From: an uncultured Porphyromonadaceae bacterium
GTDB taxonomy: Bacteria; Bacteroidota; Bacteroidia; Bacteroidales; Muribaculaceae
DNA: 64,000 nucleotides
NCBI GenBank assembly: GCA_947567425.1
Contig: CANOLV010000002.1
Coordinates: forward strand, 1 to 64,000
Reading direction: 5' to 3'
Part shown: piece by piece, positions 41,511-51,369 of the stretch
Position numbering within the stretch: position 1 is the stretch's first letter
Layout: each line of letters begins with the position of its first letter
Notes under the pieces: generated by a model
The model's input: only the letters and a program-made list of their open reading frames with translations
Database searches by the model: none
What the model was told of the DNA's origin: nothing
Program-made: the position numbers and the translations under genes

Positions 41511-44500
41511 ATGGAAAAAATCCAGACACAAACCAATGGAAAATCCATGAAACTCTACCCGCCTAAATTGATGGGTATAAGATTTTGGATTATGTTTCTG
41601 TTCGTAGGGCTTACTCTTAACCTTATGGCCCAGAACAGACCGATTACCGGAACGGTAACCGATCAAAACGGCGACCCTCTGATCGGAGCCACGGTTAAAC
41701 TGAGCGGAACATCGACAGCCACCGCCACCGACATCAACGGAGCATTCAGCATGAACGCCCCGGCACAAGGAACCATTGAGGTATCTTATATCGGATATGC
41801 TCCGGTAAAGATAAAACTGACTAAAGCCAACACATACGACGTGACAATGACAGAAGACATGTCGGCGCTCGACGAAGTAGTGGTGGTGGGCTACGGCACC
41901 CAGAAGAAGTCGACCCTCACCGGTGCTGTCTCCCAGATTGACAATAAGCAGCTCGTCGTGACCAAGAACCAGGACACGAAGAATATGCTTACCGGCAAGA
42001 TTCCGGGCGTGCGTGTGACTCAGAACACCTCGGAACCTGGAGAATTCGGACAGGGCAACTTCGACATCCGCGGTTACGGAGGCAGTCCGCTGATAGTGGT
42101 CGACGGTGTGCCGCGCGGCAACTTCGAACGCATGGACCCCAACGACATCGAGTCCATATCAGTACTTAAGGATGCATCAGCCGCCATCTACGGTGTGCGC
42201 GCCGCCAACGGCGTCATACTCGTGACCACCAAGCGAGGCAAAGAGGGCAAGGCAAAAGTAGAATACAGCATGTACTACGGATTCCAGAAACCGGCAGAAA
42301 TTCTGACCCCGGTAGGATCCATCGACCGCATGACCCTCTTCAACGAAAAGTCAATGCGCAGCCTTACAGACCCGCGCCTGACATACACCGACGAGCAGTT
42401 TGAACCATACTACAACGGCACCCGCAGATCTACCGACTGGTATGACTCAGTGATGCGCGACACAGCTCCTCAACAGAGCCACAACGTGGCTGTCAGCGGA
42501 GGCACAAAGACATACGACTATTATGTCAACTTCGGCTACATGGAGCAGGAAGGATTCTGGAAGACCAACTCCATGTCGTACAACCGCTACAACGTGCGCT
42601 CGAATCTTAGCATGGAAGTGCTCGAAGGGCTTCGCATATCCGCACGCCTGTCAGGCACAATCGACAATCGCGACCGCCCATATACCGATGCCTGGGAAGT
42701 GTTCAAGTCGCTGTGGCGCTCAATTCCCGACGAATCGGTCTACGCCAACAACAATCCTCTGTACTTCGCCAAGCCCTCGGCCGACATCAACAATCCGGCC
42801 GCTCTTATAGACAAAGGCGTTGCCGGATTCAAAAAGAACACCAATAAACTGATCACCACAAACTTCGAGGCCACATACGACCTGCCTTGGGTCAAAGGTC
42901 TGAAAGTAAGAGCACTGTTCAGCTACGACAATACCATAGCCGACAACTCAAGCTACAAACTCGCCTACAATGAATACAACTACGATGCCTCGACCGACGC
43001 GTATACTCCCGTAACCAGGAATTCACCGACCCACCTTACACGCTACTACGGCAACAGCTGGACACGCCTGTGGCAGGCCGGTCTCAACTATGACCGCACA
43101 TTCGGCCAGCACACAGTAGGAGCAATGATTCTTTGGGAAGAGAGCTACTCGAAGGGCGACAACATCAATGCCGAACGCAACATGTCGATCTATCTGCCGT
43201 ACCTCTTCGCCGGTGACGATGCAGAACAGATCGGTACAGCCAACGCAAACGGCATCTCGGAACGCGCCAACAAGTCGCTCATAGGCCGTGTGAACTATTC
43301 ATACGCCGGCAAATATCTCGCCGAATTCGCTTTCCGTAACGACGGCTCGTCGAAATTTCCGAAGAGCAAGCGCTGGGGCTTCTTTCCGAGCGTGTCGGTA
43401 GGATGGCGCATTTCAGAGGAATCGTTCATCAAAAACAATCTCTCGTCATGGCTCGACAACCTGAAATTACGTTTCTCATGGGGTAAGATGGGCGACGACG
43501 GAGCAGTAGACTTCCAGTACATCAGCGGTTACGACTACCCCAACACTTCCGGGGCACTCTACAACAACTACCCCAAAGGCTACGTATTCGGAGGCAATGT
43601 ACAGAACTCACTCGGATTCCGCGCCGCGCCGAACGAAAACATCACATGGTACACCGTCAAGACGATGAACTTCGGTATAGACGCCGACTTCCTCCGCAAC
43701 AAACTCGGAGTGACTTTTGAAATATTCCAGCGTGAACGCGACGGCCTCCTCGCGAGCCGCATAGGCAACATACCCGGCAGCTTCGGCTCGTCAATGTCGC
43801 AGGAGAACCTCAACAGCGACCGTACCCGCGGTATCGAACTTGAACTCCGCCACTTCAACCGCATCGGAGAATTCTCCTACAGTGTGTCAGGAAACGTGTC
43901 GTACACCCGCACGCAGAACCGCTATGTGGAGCGCAATCCTTCGGGCAACTCCTACGCCAACTGGCGCGACCGCAACAACACCAACCGCTATAACGACATC
44001 TGGTTCGGCTGGGGCGCCGCAGGACGCTACGAGAACTACGGACAGATAGCCAACTCCAACATATTCACCGGCAACGGCACACTCCCCGGCGACTATATCT
44101 ATGAGGACTGGAACGGCGACGGCACGATCGACGATATGGACCGCCACCCCATAGCCACCACCCTCAGCTCGGGCAACTTCAATGAATTCCAGAACAAGCG
44201 CAACTACCCGCTGATGAACTTCGGCCTTAACCTGACCGGAGCATGGAGAGGAATCGACGTCAGCATGTCGTTCCAAGGTTCGGCACTTTCCTACATATCC
44301 TACGGCGAGCAACTGTCGGCACCGTTGCAGTTCAACGGCAATGCCCTCGGCATGTTCATGGACCGCTGGCATCCGGCCGATCCCAAGCAGGACCCGTATG
44401 ATCCCACCACCAAATGGATAAAAGGCTACTATTCCTATGGAGGAACCACACCTGACAGCGACTCGGAATTCAGCATCCAGAAGGGCGACTACCTGCGTCT

Positions 44501-44705
44501 TAAGTCAGCTGAAATAGGCTACACATTCCCTCAGAAGTGGACCAATAAGGTGCGCATCAACAACCTGAGAGTATACTTCAACGCCTACAATCTATTCACC
44601 CTTACCAATGTGAAAGGTGTCGACCCGGAAAAGCCGGCCAACCTCTACGGCTACATGTATCCGCTTAACCGCACCTACAACTTTGGTCTGTCATTAACAT
44701 TCTAA
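41511..44705 (+). CDS. susC: SusC/RagA-family TonB-linked outer-membrane transporter
   Basis: A 1064-residue protein. Near the start lies a signal segment (IMFLFVGLTLNLMAQ), then a carboxypeptidase-D-like domain (RPITGTVTDQNGDPLIGATV), the SusC motif LDEVVVVGYGTQKKSTLTGA, a plug (FDIRGYGGSPLIVVDGVPRG) and a long barrel ending LNRTYNFGLSLTF. It takes up oligosaccharides with SusD as lid, driven by TonB. It is first in the operon susC-susD-DUF3823-GH2. Symbol given for the family; the sugar is unknown. The divergent kelch regulator lies 490 bases away. Confidence 0.95.
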   Translation: MEKIQTQTNGKSMKLYPPKLMGIRFWIMFLFVGLTLNLMAQNRPITGTVTDQNGDPLIGATVKLSGTSTATATDINGAFSMNAPAQGTIEVSYIGYAPVKIKLTKANTYDVTMTEDMSALDEVVVVGYGTQKKSTLTGAVSQIDNKQLVVTKNQDTKNMLTGKIPGVRVTQNTSEPGEFGQGNFDIRGYGGSPLIVVDGVPRGNFERMDPNDIESISVLKDASAAIYGVRAANGVILVTTKRGKEGKAKVEYSMYYGFQKPAEILTPVGSIDRMTLFNEKSMRSLTDPRLTYTDEQFEPYYNGTRRSTDWYDSVMRDTAPQQSHNVAVSGGTKTYDYYVNFGYMEQEGFWKTNSMSYNRYNVRSNLSMEVLEGLRISARLSGTIDNRDRPYTDAWEVFKSLWRSIPDESVYANNNPLYFAKPSADINNPAALIDKGVAGFKKNTNKLITTNFEATYDLPWVKGLKVRALFSYDNTIADNSSYKLAYNEYNYDASTDAYTPVTRNSPTHLTRYYGNSWTRLWQAGLNYDRTFGQHTVGAMILWEESYSKGDNINAERNMSIYLPYLFAGDDAEQIGTANANGISERANKSLIGRVNYSYAGKYLAEFAFRNDGSSKFPKSKRWGFFPSVSVGWRISEESFIKNNLSSWLDNLKLRFSWGKMGDDGAVDFQYISGYDYPNTSGALYNNYPKGYVFGGNVQNSLGFRAAPNENITWYTVKTMNFGIDADFLRNKLGVTFEIFQRERDGLLASRIGNIPGSFGSSMSQENLNSDRTRGIELELRHFNRIGEFSYSVSGNVSYTRTQNRYVERNPSGNSYANWRDRNNTNRYNDIWFGWGAAGRYENYGQIANSNIFTGNGTLPGDYIYEDWNGDGTIDDMDRHPIATTLSSGNFNEFQNKRNYPLMNFGLNLTGAWRGIDVSMSFQGSALSYISYGEQLSAPLQFNGNALGMFMDRWHPADPKQDPYDPTTKWIKGYYSYGGTTPDSDSEFSIQKGDYLRLKSAEIGYTFPQKWTNKVRINNLRVYFNAYNLFTLTNVKGVDPEKPANLYGYMYPLNRTYNFGLSLTF

Positions 44706-44718
44706 ACTGAACAAGACA

Positions 44719-46755
44719 ATGATAAACATCAGACATATACTGGCCGGTCTCGCCTTAGGAGTATCAATCAGCGCATGCTCCGACCTCGACATCGAGCCGA
44801 AGAACATCATCTCGGGCGCCGACATCTACAGCGAGGGCGGCATCACAGCTTACATGGCCGGACTTTACGGCCGACTCCCGATGGAAGACTTCTGCGTAAG
44901 CGACGACGGAGGCAGCAAAAACGGATTTTTCGGATGGAACTGCATCGGATGGGACATGGTAAGCACAGGCGAATCCGTCAACCGCAACTTCACCGGAATA
45001 TACATCCCGCAGAAAGGCTACTGGTCGGAAGGCTACAAAGTGATCCGCCAGGCCAACGTACTTATTGAAGACCTCCCCAACTATAGCGGAACCCTCAACG
45101 AAGCGGAAGAGTGGATAGCCGAAGCACGTTTTGTCAGAGCATACACATACTTCGCCATGGTAAAGCGCTACGGAGGCATGCCGATAATAAAGGTTCCGCA
45201 GAAGGCCACCGGCAACGACCAGGACCTCTGGGTGGCCCGCAGCAGCCACGAAGAGTCAATCGACTTCATCCTTGAGGACCTCGACTACGCCATCGAACAC
45301 ATGACATCAAAAAAGATCAACGGACGCGCCAACAAGTTCGTAGCCGCCGCATTCAAGTCAAGAGTGGCCTTATATGCAGGATCGGTGGCCCGCTATGGCC
45401 AGCAGTTCAACTACAGCGTCGACGGCGTGCAGGTGTGCGGACTTCCCGAGGCACGGGCCAACGACTACTTCACCCAGGCATACAAGGCATCTATAGCCAC
45501 CGACGAAGGAGGATATTCGCTCTATAACGGCGATGCCGACAAAGAGAACAACTTCGCCAATATATTCCTTAAAGCCGACGACAGCCCCGAAAGCATATTC
45601 GTGCGCCAATACAACATTAACAACAATGTCCACAGCTTTGACGCGGTGTACTGCCCGCCACGCATGACCACCACCTACGGCGACCGCTACAACGTGACTC
45701 TCGACTGGGTTGAGCTGTTCGACGGACTGCCCCTCGATGAGACCACCGGACACATAAAGACCGTAGACGACAACGGCAACTACATAGTGTACAACGACGA
45801 GAAAGAGCTTTTCGCCAATGCCGAACCCCGTCTGCGCGCCAACCTGATGCTACCCGGCGAGACATTCAAAGGCATCACCGTAGACATCCGCTCCGGACTA
45901 ATAAAGGAGACTGTGGATCCATCCACTCCTATACAGAAATTCGTAGCCGACGACGGACAGACCACCACCGGCTGGAACAACAACCAGTGGTTTAAGGATA
46001 ATGTCATCGTGACAACGAAGGATTCAAGAAACCAGGATCCTTACGAAGTCAACGGCGTGAAAATAAACATCAACGGCATCGACGGACCGGCCAACGGCGG
46101 CTCCAACAGCACATTGACCGGATTCCACGGCAGAAAGTGGATCAACACCAACTGGTCGGTGGCCGAGACTCAACTCCACCGCAGCGTACAGACATGGATC
46201 GACATCCGCTATGCCGAAGTGCTCCTCAACAGAGCTGAAGCCGCCATAGAGCTTGCCCAAAACGGCGTGGCCACACTCGACGGCCGTACAATGCTCGACG
46301 ATGCCATGGAGTGCATCAACAAGGTAAGACAGCGCGGCGGTGCCGACCTGCTCGCCTCCGTGGCTGAACTTTCAGACGCGGCCGTCAGCAATGTGCGCCA
46401 CTCCGGCAAACACTCGTTCGTGTTTGCGCCCAACAAGGCCATGCAGATAATCCGCGTAGAGCGCTACAAAGAACTGGCATTCGAGCATAAGATCTACTGG
46501 GATCTCCGGCGCTGGTTCACATTCGACACCCAGATCAACAACTACCGCCGCCGTATGCTGGCTCCGTTCATGTTTGCAAAAGGTGCCACACTCAACGCGT
46601 CAACCGGCAATCCGGAGGGCAAATACATCTACGACACCCGCGTATGCGAACGTGCCAACAACTCCCTCACTTTCGCCACCAAGAACTATTATGACCAGAT
46701 ACCCAACAGCGAACGCACACTCAATCCGCTGCTGGTACAGAATAATCAGTATTAA
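44719..46755 (+). CDS. susD: SusD/RagB-family surface glycan-binding lipoprotein
   Basis: A 678-residue lipoprotein with signal HILAGLALGVSISACSD and its lipobox Cys. The body has the SusD helical pattern: ARFVRAYTYFAMVKRYGGMP, a mid part with a long loop, and near the end YKELAFEHKIYWDLRRW, a hallmark of the family. It binds the glycan on the surface and forms the lid of SusC, 13 bases upstream. Longer than most SusD proteins (about 500 to 650), with extra loops around 380 to 470. Confidence 0.95.
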   Translation: MINIRHILAGLALGVSISACSDLDIEPKNIISGADIYSEGGITAYMAGLYGRLPMEDFCVSDDGGSKNGFFGWNCIGWDMVSTGESVNRNFTGIYIPQKGYWSEGYKVIRQANVLIEDLPNYSGTLNEAEEWIAEARFVRAYTYFAMVKRYGGMPIIKVPQKATGNDQDLWVARSSHEESIDFILEDLDYAIEHMTSKKINGRANKFVAAAFKSRVALYAGSVARYGQQFNYSVDGVQVCGLPEARANDYFTQAYKASIATDEGGYSLYNGDADKENNFANIFLKADDSPESIFVRQYNINNNVHSFDAVYCPPRMTTTYGDRYNVTLDWVELFDGLPLDETTGHIKTVDDNGNYIVYNDEKELFANAEPRLRANLMLPGETFKGITVDIRSGLIKETVDPSTPIQKFVADDGQTTTGWNNNQWFKDNVIVTTKDSRNQDPYEVNGVKININGIDGPANGGSNSTLTGFHGRKWINTNWSVAETQLHRSVQTWIDIRYAEVLLNRAEAAIELAQNGVATLDGRTMLDDAMECINKVRQRGGADLLASVAELSDAAVSNVRHSGKHSFVFAPNKAMQIIRVERYKELAFEHKIYWDLRRWFTFDTQINNYRRRMLAPFMFAKGATLNASTGNPEGKYIYDTRVCERANNSLTFATKNYYDQIPNSERTLNPLLVQNNQY

Positions 46756-46775
46756 CGGATAAAAATGATTTTCAC

Positions 46776-47510
46776 ATGAAAAAGATATTTATGACACTGG
46801 CTTCTGTAGTGATGCTCCTCGGCGCAACATCCTGCGAAAAGGACAACTATTCAGAACCCGACGCCACCATTCAGGGCCAGATTTACGACAATGAAGGGAA
46901 GCCGTTCCAGACCGCCAACGGCCAGGGAAGCATGAGAATAAAAATCGTGGAGGAGAGCTTCGCCAACGGCGACGAGTCTGTGGCAGTAACTCCGCAATAC
47001 CTCAACATGAGACAGGACGGTTCGTTCATAAACACCAAACTGTTTCCGGGAAACTATTCCGTAGTTCCCGAGCAAGGAGCCTTCTATGAAGATCTCGAAG
47101 CGGCCAACGTCAACCTGTCAAGCAACAAATCAACCGTGGTAGACTTTACCGTCACCCCCTATCTGACTCTTGAATGGGTAAAGACTCCGTATCTCGACGA
47201 GAACGGATACCTGAAGGCTTCATTCAAATTCCGCCGCAATGCAAAGACCGGATTCAACATGCCCGCTCCCAACGAGTGCTGCATGTGGATATCCAGAACA
47301 AAATACTGCGGAACCGAAGGCGACAGCAATTATACCCCCGGCCTGCGCAAGATCACTGCCGACGAAGAGGGTCAGGAGATCGAACTGTCGTCAAAGATAC
47401 CCATCAAGTACAGCATGACATATTGGGTCCGCATCGGTGCAAACGTAAGCGATACATACAAGAAGTATAACTTCACGGACATCATCGCCATCGATGTAAA
47501 TGTAAAATAA
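46776..47510 (+). CDS. DUF3823 lipoprotein of the SusCD operon
   Basis: A 244-residue lipoprotein. Signal KIFMTLASVVMLLGATSCEK with lipobox Cys, then an Ig-like domain (ATIQGQIYDNEGKPFQTANG, LNMRQDGSFINTKLFPGNYS) and a C-terminal strand-rich domain (TLEWVKTPYLDENGYLKASF). DUF3823 proteins often follow SusD genes and may bind glycan at the surface. It follows susD by 20 bases and is followed by a hairpin before the GH2 gene. Confidence 0.85.
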   Translation: MKKIFMTLASVVMLLGATSCEKDNYSEPDATIQGQIYDNEGKPFQTANGQGSMRIKIVEESFANGDESVAVTPQYLNMRQDGSFINTKLFPGNYSVVPEQGAFYEDLEAANVNLSSNKSTVVDFTVTPYLTLEWVKTPYLDENGYLKASFKFRRNAKTGFNMPAPNECCMWISRTKYCGTEGDSNYTPGLRKITADEEGQEIELSSKIPIKYSMTYWVRIGANVSDTYKKYNFTDIIAIDVNVK

Positions 47511-47522
47511 TCTACTTTTACA

Positions 47523-47574
47523 GGGTTTGCCCTCCGGCGCGGCGACATACCGTCGGAGAGCAAATCCTTTTTTA
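47523..47574 (+). terminator. Intercistronic hairpin between DUF3823 and GH2
   Basis: Arms GGGTTTGCCCTCCG (47523) and CGGAGAGCAAATCC (47554), imperfectly paired, followed by seven Ts. It may lower expression of the GH2 gene relative to susCD, or mark a processing site. Confidence 0.65.
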
Positions 47575-47597
47575 ATAAAAAATACAACCTTGACAAA

Positions 47598-50500
47598 ATG
47601 AAATTAATCAGTGCAGCAATATTATTAGGCATCGGGCTGTGCGGCATGCAGCAGACATCGGCGCAGTCACTGTCGGAAAACTTCTCAGACAGCCGTTCGA
47701 CACTGACCACCGTCGGACGAGGCCAATGCACGGTAAAAGGCGGATCGCTTTTCGCCAAGGATGCATACGCCCTGTTCGGGAAACCTGAATGGAAAGACTA
47801 TACTATGACGTTCAAGGCCCGCACTCCTAAAGAAGAAGACCAAGTACAGATATGGGCCGGATTCAGGAGCCACAACAGATTTGACCGCTATGTGCTCGGC
47901 ATAAAAGGCGGACTTCAGGACGACGTCTACCTGATGCGCACAGGCTATATGGGTACGGATGAGTTCATGGCGGTGCGCCCCCTCGGATTCCACCCCGAAC
48001 CCGGACAGTGGATAGACGTCAAAGTGGAGGTGTGCGGACAGCGCATACGAGTGTTCCTCAACAACAATCCCGTACCATACATCGACCTTGAAGATAAGAA
48101 CGGCGACCTCGCCCCCTGTGGTGAAGTGGCACTCGGAGGAGGTTGGATCAACACCGAATATGACGACCTCAAGGTGACACCACTGTCGCCTGACGCTCTC
48201 AGCAACGTCAAGCCGGCAGAAATAAACTTCAGAAAGTCGGATGCCGAAAAAGAGCAGATCCGAGCCAGACAGCGATCGGGATACACTGACCGCAGGTTCG
48301 CCCTGTCGGGCAAAGGACGCACGGAGATGACACTCGACGGCGACTGGCTGTTCATGCCCGCATACCAACTGACGGAGACATCGGCGCCGGCATCGCCCGA
48401 CACGCCCGACACAGACTGGCACATTATGAATGTGCCGGACTTCTGGTCGCCCATCAGGATATGGCTTCACGGCGAGACCATGCCATCGCCCACCGGCGCA
48501 CAGCATAAAGGCGTTTCGGACACATACTACCAGCGCGAGACCGACCGGTGCGAGAATTATACGTTCGACTACCGCAGGACCAAAGGAGCCTGGTACCGTC
48601 AGTGGATCGACCTCTCGGGCGATATGAAAGGCAAGCAGTTCACACTGCAGTTTGATGCAGTGTCGAAAACGGCAGAAGTGTACATCAACGGACATCTTGC
48701 CGACACACATGTGGGCATGTTCGGCAACTTTGATGTCGATGCAACACCATATCTCCATCCAGGGCGCAATCTTATAGCCGTCAACGTGTCGCGTGACATA
48801 GAAGGAGCGGCGGCACAGACAAGCGACGCTATGGAGAACTACTACTCTTCAGTGCGCAAGGATGTGACCGACAACAAGGAAGACAAGCAGGCCAACCAGG
48901 AAATCCTGACAGACATTCCCCACGGATTCTTCGGCGATAATCCTGCCGGAATATGGCAACCGGTAAAGCTCGTGGTGACAGATCCGCTGAAGATAGACGA
49001 CGTGTACATACGTCCGTCGCTGACCGGAGCGGACTTCGACATCGATATAAAAAACAACTCCAAAAAGAACCGCACATTCAGCATTTACGCCGAAATCACA
49101 GATAAAACCACCGGCGAACCGATATACTCCGGCACTCTTCTTGAAAAGTTGAGGCTTAAGGGTAATTCAAAGGAGACATTCACCGCCTCTGTCGACGGAC
49201 TCGCACCAAAACTCTGGGAACCGGCCACACCAAACCTCTATGACTTTAAGTTCACCGTCAGGAACGGAAAAGAGAACATCGACGGAATGAACGTCACCTC
49301 AGGATTCCGCACCTTCGAAAGCAAGGACGGATTCTTCTATCTCAACGGACGCAAATACTGGCTCCGCGGCGGCAACCATATCCCCTTCTCTCTCGGCATG
49401 AACGACCGACGTTTGGCCGACGGATTCATGCAGTGGATGCGCAAAGGCAACGTAAACTCAACGCGAACCCATACCACCCCATGGAACGAGCTTTGGATGG
49501 ACGCCGCCGACCGCAACGGCATCGCAGTCAGCTTCGAAGGCACATGGTCGTGGCTGATGATCCATTCGACGCCGATACCCTCGGAAGCCACACTTAACCT
49601 ATGGCGTACAGAATGGCTTCAAGTGATGAAAAAGTTCCGCAACCATCCGTCGCTCATATTCTGGACCATCAACAACGAAATGAAGTTCTACGACCTCGAC
49701 GCCGATAAGGAACGCGCCATGAAGAAGATGGTCATCATATCCGACGTGGTCAAGCAGATGAGATCGCTAGATCCGTCGCGCCCGGTGTGCTTCGACTCCA
49801 ACTACATGCGCCGCAACGGCATCAACCGATTCGGCGAAGAGTTTATCTCAACTGTCGACGACGGCGACATAGATGACAACCACGGTTATTACAACTGGTA
49901 TGACTATTCGCTGTTCAGATTCTTCAACGGCGAATTCCAGCAACGGTTCAAGACACCCGGACGCCCGCTGATCAGCCAGGAAATGAGCACAGGCTACCCC
50001 AATGCTGAGACAGGTCATCCCACCCGCTCATACCAACTTATACACCAGAATCCCTATTCGCTCGTGGGCTACGAAGCATACGACTTCGCCGATCCAGCCG
50101 GATTCCTCAAGACCCAGGGATTCATCACCGGCGAACTGGCAGAGGCCCTCAGACGCACCAACGACCAGGCCTCCGGCATAATGCACTTCGCATACATGAC
50201 TTGGTTCCGCCAATGCTACGACATTGACAACATGGCACCGTGGCCGGCATTCTACGCCATGCAGCGAGCCATGCAGCCCGTGCTCGTCAGCGCCGAAATA
50301 TGGGGACGCAACATATACGCAGGCGACCGCATACAGACGCGCATATACGTGGTCAACGACAGCGAGGACGGACGCGACCTGAACGCCATGAACCTGAAAT
50401 GGAGCCTCACCGACGCCGACGGCAAGGTCTTGGCCACAGGAGCAGAAAAATTTCCTGCAGTGCCATATTACGGACGTAAATATATCGAGCCAACCATCAC

Positions 50501-51290
50501 CGTACCGGAAAATATCGGCAACAGGAAAGTGTACGGCAAACTCCGGCTCTCGCTTGAGGAGAACGGAAAAGAGATATCGTCAAACATCTACGACCTGACA
50601 TTTGCAGGACGCCAGTGGACTGCCGGAAAAGCAGAGAAACAGATAAAGCTTGCCGTGCTCGGCAACGACGGAAGCGCGTCGGTCCTGAGCGGTAGAGGCT
50701 ACGATGTGGAAATATGCAACGGCGTAAAGGAAATGCTCGGCAACAGCAAAAAGAAGATGTCTTGCGACGTATGCATCCTGTCTGGCGGAATCGATATCTC
50801 TCCCGAAGAAGCGGCCATGCTCCGCGACTATCAGAAGCAGGGAGGCCGACTGCTGATCCTTAACTCCAAGGAGGCGGCCAAAGCCATCTATCCCGAGTAT
50901 ATCCAGGACTGGATCATACCGACAGAGGGCGACATAGCAGTGATGGAACGCTCCGACGCACCTGTGTTTGACGGTCTCGACCCGCTCGATCTACGCTATT
51001 TCAACAACGGCAAACGCGAAATACCGCTCGCCTGCAACGCAGCCATCAAAGCTGTGCGCAGCGAAAATCTGACCGAACTTGCATCGCAGATGAAGATTCA
51101 CGCCTATATCGACGGAGGCAAGCCGGAGGACCGCATTGCCAAAATCGAGTCTATGAGAGGTCTGACTCTGCTTGAAATCGCCGACGGAGAAGGCCGTGGA
51201 ATCGTCTCAACAATGTCGACCGAGAAAGCCGACACAGACCCCATAGCAGGCCGTCTGCTCGCAAACTTAGTATCAGACATATCTAAATAG
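47598..51290 (+). CDS. GH2-family glycoside hydrolase with LamG-like and amidotransferase-like domains
   Basis: A 1230-residue secreted enzyme. After a signal peptide (SAAILLGIGLCGMQQTSAQS) comes a LamG/DUF1080-like domain (about 25 to 200). The GH2 sugar-binding domain (about 240 to 400: GAWYRQWIDLSGDMKGKQFT), an Ig-like domain (KIDDVYIRPSLTGADFDIDI) and the TIM barrel (about 590 to 870) follow; the acid/base Glu is in FWTINNEMKF and a candidate nucleophile Glu is in PLISQEMSTGYPN. From about 1010 a class-I-amidotransferase-like domain (VCILSGGIDISPEEAAMLRD) and a last strand region complete it. It probably acts on a glycan whose esters are removed by the two esterases. Substrate unknown. 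Confidence 0.85.
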   Translation: MKLISAAILLGIGLCGMQQTSAQSLSENFSDSRSTLTTVGRGQCTVKGGSLFAKDAYALFGKPEWKDYTMTFKARTPKEEDQVQIWAGFRSHNRFDRYVLGIKGGLQDDVYLMRTGYMGTDEFMAVRPLGFHPEPGQWIDVKVEVCGQRIRVFLNNNPVPYIDLEDKNGDLAPCGEVALGGGWINTEYDDLKVTPLSPDALSNVKPAEINFRKSDAEKEQIRARQRSGYTDRRFALSGKGRTEMTLDGDWLFMPAYQLTETSAPASPDTPDTDWHIMNVPDFWSPIRIWLHGETMPSPTGAQHKGVSDTYYQRETDRCENYTFDYRRTKGAWYRQWIDLSGDMKGKQFTLQFDAVSKTAEVYINGHLADTHVGMFGNFDVDATPYLHPGRNLIAVNVSRDIEGAAAQTSDAMENYYSSVRKDVTDNKEDKQANQEILTDIPHGFFGDNPAGIWQPVKLVVTDPLKIDDVYIRPSLTGADFDIDIKNNSKKNRTFSIYAEITDKTTGEPIYSGTLLEKLRLKGNSKETFTASVDGLAPKLWEPATPNLYDFKFTVRNGKENIDGMNVTSGFRTFESKDGFFYLNGRKYWLRGGNHIPFSLGMNDRRLADGFMQWMRKGNVNSTRTHTTPWNELWMDAADRNGIAVSFEGTWSWLMIHSTPIPSEATLNLWRTEWLQVMKKFRNHPSLIFWTINNEMKFYDLDADKERAMKKMVIISDVVKQMRSLDPSRPVCFDSNYMRRNGINRFGEEFISTVDDGDIDDNHGYYNWYDYSLFRFFNGEFQQRFKTPGRPLISQEMSTGYPNAETGHPTRSYQLIHQNPYSLVGYEAYDFADPAGFLKTQGFITGELAEALRRTNDQASGIMHFAYMTWFRQCYDIDNMAPWPAFYAMQRAMQPVLVSAEIWGRNIYAGDRIQTRIYVVNDSEDGRDLNAMNLKWSLTDADGKVLATGAEKFPAVPYYGRKYIEPTITVPENIGNRKVYGKLRLSLEENGKEISSNIYDLTFAGRQWTAGKAEKQIKLAVLGNDGSASVLSGRGYDVEICNGVKEMLGNSKKKMSCDVCILSGGIDISPEEAAMLRDYQKQGGRLLILNSKEAAKAIYPEYIQDWIIPTEGDIAVMERSDAPVFDGLDPLDLRYFNNGKREIPLACNAAIKAVRSENLTELASQMKIHAYIDGGKPEDRIAKIESMRGLTLLEIADGEGRGIVSTMSTEKADTDPIAGRLLANLVSDISK

Positions 51291-51311
51291 TACCTACCCG
51301 CTTCAAAGGGC

Positions 51312-51353
51312 AAAAACAAGCCCCGCACTAATCGCTGTGCGGGGCTTGTTTTT
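51312..51353. terminator. Bidirectional hairpin terminator
   Basis: Perfect 17-bp arms (AAAAACAAGCCCCGCAC and its complement) with an 8-base loop, between the convergent GH2 and uvrC genes; Ts follow on either strand. Confidence 0.9.
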
Positions 51354-51369
51354 ATCATAACACTTACTC

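Noticed and set aside
47685..48758. Long open frame of 357 codons on the minus strand
   Set aside because: It lies wholly antisense to the GH2 gene, whose domains are clear; the frame is a by-product of GC-rich codon use.
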